From NCBI RefSeq assembly GCF_011694815.1, contig NZ_CP050177.1, forward strand, positions 434,001 through 498,000: a DNA stretch of 64,000 bases, given 5' to 3'. This document shows, piece by piece, positions 60,237-64,000 of this stretch. The notes beneath the pieces were generated by a model. The model saw only the letters and a program-made list of their open reading frames with translations, did no database searches and had not been told where the DNA came from. A program made the translations under genes and the position numbers. Numbering within the stretch: position 1 is the stretch's first letter; the number at the start of each line of letters is the position of its first letter. This stretch comes from Streptomyces liangshanensis (GTDB lineage Bacteria > Actinomycetota > Actinomycetes > Streptomycetales > Streptomycetaceae).

Positions 60237-60947
60237 CTACGCCGGGGCGCCGACCTGCGGGTAGAGGGCTTCGATGCCGAGGGAGAGGCCGTCCTTGATC
60301 TGCTGGGTGAAGCCGTCGGCGATGATCTCCAGCCGACCCTTCTCGACGCCCTCCAGAGCGATCCTGGCGATGTCGGCCGGATCGGCGGCCCCCTCGATGC
60401 CCTTGCCCGCGATCATGTCGGTGTCCATGCGGCCCATGTGCAGGGCGGACACCTGCGTCCCCTGCCCGGCCAGCTCGACGCGCAGGGCGTTGGTGAAGGA
60501 CCACTGGGCGGCCTTGGCCGCGCCGTACCCCGCCTCGGTCGGGAGCGACGCCCAGGACAGGACCGACAGGACGTTGAGGATCGCACCGCCCCCGTTGCGG
60601 CCCAGGACGGGCGCGAAGGCCCGCGTCACGTCAAGAGTCCCCAGCGCGTTGGTCTCGAACTCCCGCCGGACGTCGTCGAGTTCGCCACCCAGGATGGTGG
60701 TGAACCGGTGAATGCCCGCGTTGTTGACCAGCAGCGTGACGTCCCGCGCCTGTTCGGCGGCGGCGACGACGGAGGCGTGGTCGGTGACGTCGAGCCGGAT
60801 CGGTACGGCGCCCTCGGCGACGGTGCGGGGGTCGCGGGCCGCCGCGTACACCTTGCTCGCACCCGCCTCCAGGAGGGCACGGACGAGCTGAGCGCCGAGG
60901 CCGCGATTACCACCGGTCACGAAGGCCACCGAGCCGTTGATGTTCAT
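60237..60947 (-). CDS. SDR-family oxidoreductase
   Basis: 236 residues from ATG at 60947 (GAGG upstream); the upstream 36 residues come from the promoter region. Seen: VAFVTGGNRGLGAQLVRALL (TGGNRGLG, about 9-16), IRLDVTDHASVVAAAEQARD, LLVNNAGIHRF, and VLSVLSWASLPTEAGYGAAK (Ser and Tyr-x-x-x-Lys, GYGAAKAA about 145-152). Cytoplasmic NADP-dependent reductase. The promoter contains two inverted-repeat operators (60994-61045), so the gene is locally regulated. The regulator is probably the TetR at 62528 or one outside the window. Confidence 0.89.
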   Translation of the reverse strand: MNINGSVAFVTGGNRGLGAQLVRALLEAGASKVYAAARDPRTVAEGAVPIRLDVTDHASVVAAAEQARDVTLLVNNAGIHRFTTILGGELDDVRREFETNALGTLDVTRAFAPVLGRNGGGAILNVLSVLSWASLPTEAGYGAAKAAQWSFTNALRVELAGQGTQVSALHMGRMDTDMIAGKGIEGAADPADIARIALEGVEKGRLEIIADGFTQQIKDGLSLGIEALYPQVGAPA

Positions 60948-60993
60948 GATCCTCAACCTCTTCCCAACTGGACGGACGAATCGGCATGAGATC

Positions 60994-61045
60994 AGAAACC
61001 ACATGGTTTCTGAACCCTCGTTCCTACCGTAAACCCACCAGTTTC
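60994..61045. promoter_or_regulatory. paired inverted-repeat operator upstream of SDR
   Basis: Site 1 is the perfect dyad agaaacca-ca-tggtttct (60994-61011). Site 2 (61030-61045) is a weaker relative, taaaccc / ccagtttc. Both have AAAC...GTTT outer halves. Typical of TetR or related repressors; the cognate regulator is not identified. Confidence 0.52.
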
Positions 61046-61258
61046 CCCTGTCCACCCGGCAAGGTACCCGCGGGCGTTACCGCCTTGCCCGAGTTCCCGG
61101 CGGAAATGGTGGGACTCGTCGGAGAAGGCTGAACACCTCGGACGAGAGCGGCATCCCACCTGCGCGGCCGGCGTATCGGGCGCCGACCGCGTACCGGTGG
61201 GTGTGGACGACGCCGGGAATGACCGGTACGAACCCCCCGATCACCGCGACGTCAGAAT

Positions 61259-62422
61259 TCAGGGCGTACGTGGCTGAATCAGGAGGGGCCCGTATTCGTC
61301 GAGTGCGCGATCCATGGAGACCATGACATGGGTGCAGGCGGTCTCGACGTCGCGCCAGACGCGCTCGACCGGGTTGCTCGTCGCCATCCCGTAACCGCCG
61401 AAGACGGTGAGAGTGCCACGGACCGCATCGCGGAGGTCCGCCGCCGCGAGGGCGACCAGCATCCGGACGCGGCCGCGGAACAGCGCGTCGGCCGGTTGCT
61501 GTGCTTCGTGGCTCCGTTCGACGTCGGTCAGGAGGCTGTCCAGGATCCTGTGCGCCCTGTCCACGCGGGAGGAGGCGTCCGCGAGAGCGTTCAGCACCGC
61601 GGAGGACGTGGCGCGCTGGTTCCCCTCGCCGGCTCGTCCCCGCAGCCACTCGCGGGATTGCTCGACCGCGAATTCGGCCATCCCCAGGAGTGGTGCGGCC
61701 ACCCCCACCAGTGCCGCGGGGAGGAACGAAGGCGCGGTGCGGGCGGGGTGAGCGGGGTCGCGGACTCCGGTTATGAGCGATTGCATGGGCAATACGCGGC
61801 GTCGGGGGACGAAGACATCGTCGAGGACGAGGGTGTCGCTTCTCGTGGCGCGCAGTCCCGTTGTCGCCCACGTGGGTTCCACCACCCCCGCCTCTACCGG
61901 CACCACCGCCAGTACCGGCGAGTCGCCGGCCCGCGAGGCGGCGACCACCGCCCACCGCGACTGGTGCACTCCCGAGGCGGGGAACCACCGGCCCGTGACC
62001 GTCACCCCTTGGGGAGACTCGACTGCTGTGCCGGTGAGGGGAAGACAACTACAGACACCGGCGAGCGGATCGGTGCCCCACAGCTCCTGGCGCGCCTCTT
62101 CGCCCAGTTGGGAGGCGATGAGGGAACTCCCGGAGAGGATCATGGCAACCCAGGCAGCCGATCCGCATCCGTGGGCGAGATTCCGGTGAACCTCGAACGC
62201 GATACGCAGATCGGCTTCCGGCCCACCGTTGACCGCGGGCACACGGAGGGACAGAAGCCCGGCCTTCCTCATCGCCGTGATGACGGTCTCCGACAGTCTC
62301 CCGGTGCGGTCGGCCTCGGCGGCGTGCTCGCGCAGCAGGGGTATCAGTTCCCGCGCGGAGCGCACCGGAGCGGGCAGTCGGGACGCATCATGTGCCCCGC
62401 TGGATACGACGACATCTGGCAT
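61259..62422 (-). CDS. acyl-CoA dehydrogenase-family flavoprotein
   Basis: 387 residues. Seen: ELIPLLREHAAEADRTGRLS, AMRKAGLLSLRVPAVNGGPE, GSAAWVAMILSGSSLIASQL, WATTGLRATRSDTLVLDDVF then VPRRRV, EFAVEQSREWLRGRAG, and GTLTVFGGYGMATSNPVERV. This is the acyl-CoA dehydrogenase fold, in the subgroup of flavin monooxygenase-like members (HpaB, HsaA, NcnH) which lack the catalytic Glu; I see no clear Glu at the expected place. So it may be a flavin-dependent hydroxylase with a separate reductase. Between TetR (106 bases upstream) and the SDR. Probable TetR target. Confidence 0.87.
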   Translation of the reverse strand: MPDVVVSSGAHDASRLPAPVRSARELIPLLREHAAEADRTGRLSETVITAMRKAGLLSLRVPAVNGGPEADLRIAFEVHRNLAHGCGSAAWVAMILSGSSLIASQLGEEARQELWGTDPLAGVCSCLPLTGTAVESPQGVTVTGRWFPASGVHQSRWAVVAASRAGDSPVLAVVPVEAGVVEPTWATTGLRATRSDTLVLDDVFVPRRRVLPMQSLITGVRDPAHPARTAPSFLPAALVGVAAPLLGMAEFAVEQSREWLRGRAGEGNQRATSSAVLNALADASSRVDRAHRILDSLLTDVERSHEAQQPADALFRGRVRMLVALAAADLRDAVRGTLTVFGGYGMATSNPVERVWRDVETACTHVMVSMDRALDEYGPLLIQPRTP

Positions 62423-62527
62423 ATGAGGCTCCGGTTTCGTTCACAGCGTGTGCATGGGGGGAACCGCCTGTGTGGGACGGCCGCGGGGCCCCACTCAGGT
62501 CAGGGGAATCGTGTTCGGGAGATCGTG

Positions 62528-63124
62528 TTACGACAGCAATCGGTGGACCAGGTCGTCGATCTGGTCGTTCAAGTCGGGCCAGGGGAAGTCCGGTCGCACG
62601 GCGCGCAGGGTGACGATGCCGTGCAGTGATGTCCACAGCTGTGTCGCGGCCAGGTCGGCGTCGACCGTGCCGTCCAAGGCAGCGGCGACGTCGTCGCGGA
62701 CGACCCGGTACACGGACAGCCCCGCCATCTCCGTGTCGTACGACTGGTAGTCCGGGACCTCGGCGGCGGAGAACATCGTCCGGTACTGCCCACCGTGGGC
62801 GAGTCCGTAGGCGACATAGGCCCGCGCCCGCGCGAGCACGACGTCGGCCGCCGTGCCCTGGACCGACGCCGCCGCCCGGTCGAGGACCGCCCCGAAATCG
62901 GCGAAGAAGCGCTTGCGGACGGTGTGGATCAACTCACCGAGTGAGGAGAAGTGCGGGTAGATCGATGTCGTGGCGACACCGACCGCTCGGGCGACGGCAC
63001 GCAAGGACAGATCACCCGGGTCGGTGCCTTCCGCAAGGATCCGCTGTGCGGCCTCGAGGATCTCCTCACGCAGCCGCCCGCCTTCCCCGCGCCGGGACCT
63101 GCGGCGGCGAACCTGCTCCTGCAC
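62528..63124 (-). CDS. TetR-family regulator (WHG-type)
   Basis: 198 residues. HTH about 15-60: GGRLREEILEAAQRILAEGT, LSLRAVARAVGVATTSIYPH, FSSLGELIHTVRKRFF. The C-terminal domain (YVAYGLAHGGQYRTMFSAAE, TQLWTSLHGIVTLRAVRPDF) has the W..LHG motif of the TetR_C_33/WHG group. Its own upstream region has a dyad and a palindrome (63156-63190). The acyl-CoA dehydrogenase is 105 bases downstream on the same strand, so the two are probably co-regulated, perhaps with the SDR. Confidence 0.89.
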   Translation of the reverse strand: MQEQVRRRRSRRGEGGRLREEILEAAQRILAEGTDPGDLSLRAVARAVGVATTSIYPHFSSLGELIHTVRKRFFADFGAVLDRAAASVQGTAADVVLARARAYVAYGLAHGGQYRTMFSAAEVPDYQSYDTEMAGLSVYRVVRDDVAAALDGTVDADLAATQLWTSLHGIVTLRAVRPDFPWPDLNDQIDDLVHRLLS

Positions 63125-63155
63125 CGGATCTCTCCAGACTTACGGGCGTAGCGCT

Positions 63156-63190
63156 ACGGGTGTACACCTAACTTACCCGAGGCTACACCC
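63156..63190. promoter_or_regulatory. candidate TetR operator
   Basis: Arms cgggtgta (63156-63163) and tacacccg (63183-63190) are an inverted repeat, and the left half is within the perfect 10-bp palindrome ggtgtacacc (63158-63167). It lies just upstream of the TetR gene and of the divergent SnoaL-like gene. Confidence 0.42.
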
Positions 63191-63327
63191 GTGACGAGCG
63201 GTCCGAGTCATGGCCGACATGGCGGGGCCAAGTCCCGGAGCGGAGAACTCCGCGCTCGGCTGTCCGCGGCGTTCGCCTATGCTGGCCGCGCTACGGCGGA
63301 ACCTCCGGTGCGCGAAGGCGGTACTCG

Positions 63328-63759
63328 ATGGCGAACGAACCGGCTGCTCAGGGCCTGACCGGCAACTGGTCGCAGGCGTTCGAGGGCAAAGGGCCCGGCG
63401 GCTTCGCCGCTCTGCTGGCGGAGAACGTGGTCCTGGAGGCGTCGGCGATCCGGAAACCCGCCGTCGGCCGTGAGGCCGTCCTGGCGATCATGGGGGCGGG
63501 CAGCCGCCTCTACCGCGAGATCACCTTCAGCGACCCGGCGACGGCGGGCGACAAGACGTACGCCGAATGGCACGCGATCTCCCAGGACGGTGACACCGCC
63601 TACGACGGCGTCACCGTCCTGACGACCGACAAGAACGGCGCCATCGTCCACGTCGCCGTCCATCACCGCCCGCTCGACGCGTTGCTGCGGTTCTCCGCGG
63701 AGATCGGACGCGCACTGGACGGCAAGCTGCCGGCCGCGCTCTTCCACGACGACGAGTAG
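63328..63759 (+). CDS. SnoaL/NTF2-like protein
   Basis: 143 residues. Seen: GNWSQAFEGKGPGGFAALLA then ENVVLEASAIRKPAVGREAV (start helix, strand and the GREAV helix of SnoaL-like proteins), AEWHAISQDGDTAYDGVTVL then TTDKNGAIVHVAVHHRPLDA (the terminal sheet). This cone-shaped alpha+beta fold includes polyketide cyclases and ketosteroid isomerases; many are uncharacterised. No signal peptide. Divergent from the TetR gene, so possibly its target. Function unknown. Confidence 0.74.
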   Translation: MANEPAAQGLTGNWSQAFEGKGPGGFAALLAENVVLEASAIRKPAVGREAVLAIMGAGSRLYREITFSDPATAGDKTYAEWHAISQDGDTAYDGVTVLTTDKNGAIVHVAVHHRPLDALLRFSAEIGRALDGKLPAALFHDDE

Positions 63760-63762
63760 CAC

Positions 63763-64000
63763 TCACGCGGTGGGGTCGGCCGGGCGGCGGTAGACCCCGT
63801 ACCACCAGATCCGGGCCATCTCCCGGGCGAACACCGGGTCGGTGGCCACCGGCCGGGTGGTGACGTGTCCGACGATGGCCTGTTCGCCCCCGGTGACGAT
63901 CACCTGGGTGGCGCTGGGGAGGTCCATGTCCGGGGAGGTCCGCCCCTCCTCCTGCTCGGTGCGCAGCAGGGCGAGCGTCCAGTCCGTGAACTGCGTGATC
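63763..64000 (-). CDS. C-terminus of a probable TetR-family regulator, cut by window edge
   Basis: The stop is at 63763-63765 and the frame is open to the window end (79 codons). Seen: TDWTLALLRTEQEEGRTSPD, VIVTGGEQAIVGHVTTRPVA and FAREMARIWWYGVYRR. The end, with a Trp-Trp-Tyr and a long helix, looks like the ligand domain of a TetR-type regulator. The HTH would lie beyond the window. Family call is tentative. Convergent with the SnoaL-like gene (3-base gap). Confidence 0.5.
   Translation of the reverse strand, partial: ITQFTDWTLALLRTEQEEGRTSPDMDLPSATQVIVTGGEQAIVGHVTTRPVATDPVFAREMARIWWYGVYRRPADPTA

Noticed and set aside
61077-61258. Possible small gene after the acyl-CoA dehydrogenase (reading VIGGFVPVIPGVVHTH)
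   Set aside because: It has high GC at third codon positions but no ribosome site, and it is the tail of a frame that is a shadow over most of its length.
1-64000. Mobile elements, CRISPR arrays, tRNA genes and prophage
   Set aside because: I found no transposase or integrase motif, no spaced direct repeat array and no tRNA-like cloverleaf while reading both strands; absence is not proven for short RNAs.

Overview
The window is very GC-rich double-stranded DNA with densely packed genes, frequent GTG starts, 1 to 8 base start/stop overlaps and many long GC hairpin terminators. Together with the gene families present (BldG/RsbW-type ATPases, STAS, SpoIIE phosphatase, many TetR/MarR/HxlR/LysR regulators, CHAT protease, LtrA, DUF4253, DUF4190) this points to a Streptomyces or close actinomycete chromosome, in an accessory region rather than the conserved core. 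I see no tRNA, rRNA, CRISPR array, insertion sequence or attachment site.

Layout. 1-13.3 kb: a PHP phosphoesterase cut by the window edge, a frameshifted DinB gene, a YqeY-like protein, a PRC-barrel protein, a MarR-MFS pair, a HAD protein, a tandem Nudix protein, DUF4253 and PIG-L genes, a Tat-exported PHP protein, and a cysteine-synthase-family enzyme coupled to an MFS transporter. 13.3-21.3 kb: a lipoprotein, an unusual response regulator fused to a small DNA-binding-like domain, a secreted beta-propeller, a divergent TetR/quinone-oxidoreductase pair with an operator array and a coupled 12-codon leader ORF, and a GntR-LacI regulator divergent from a secreted beta-helix protein. 21.5-29.8 kb: transketolase, then a signalling block (STAS, NarL regulator, PAS kinase, lone receiver, RsbW-like ATPase), PAP2, a kinase remnant, an SDR and a CHRD lipoprotein.

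29.8-45.1 kb: a GT-B-like protein, a DUF2090 aldolase-like protein, two related FAD oxidases around a small monooxygenase-fold gene, LtrA, DUF4190, a two-gene CHAT protease module (the most interesting candidate system), adenosine deaminase, a dicarboxylate symporter, a beta-lactamase-fold hydrolase and a decayed LysR/SDR pair. 45.2-51.7 kb: a LysR-controlled hydrolase, semialdehyde dehydrogenase and MFS operon, then an LLM flavin oxidoreductase next to TetR. 51.7-57.2 kb: a small secreted protein, a badly decayed royal-jelly-family gene, a divergent HxlR/monooxygenase pair with twin operators, and a large PAS-PAS-GAF-SpoIIE phosphatase. 57.3-64 kb: a run of minus-strand oxidoreductase genes (ketopantoate reductase, acetoacetate decarboxylase-like, MDR, SDR, acyl-CoA dehydrogenase) with TetR, a SnoaL-like protein and the end of another regulator.

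Common themes are redox enzymes each paired with a local one-component regulator whose dyad operators can be read in the intergenic DNA, and scattered partner-switch signalling parts (two RsbW-like ATPases, STAS, SpoIIE). At least six genes are broken or remnant, which fits an evolving accessory region; the single-base frameshifts could instead be sequencing errors. Functions are judged from motifs and family resemblance only; no database search was run.
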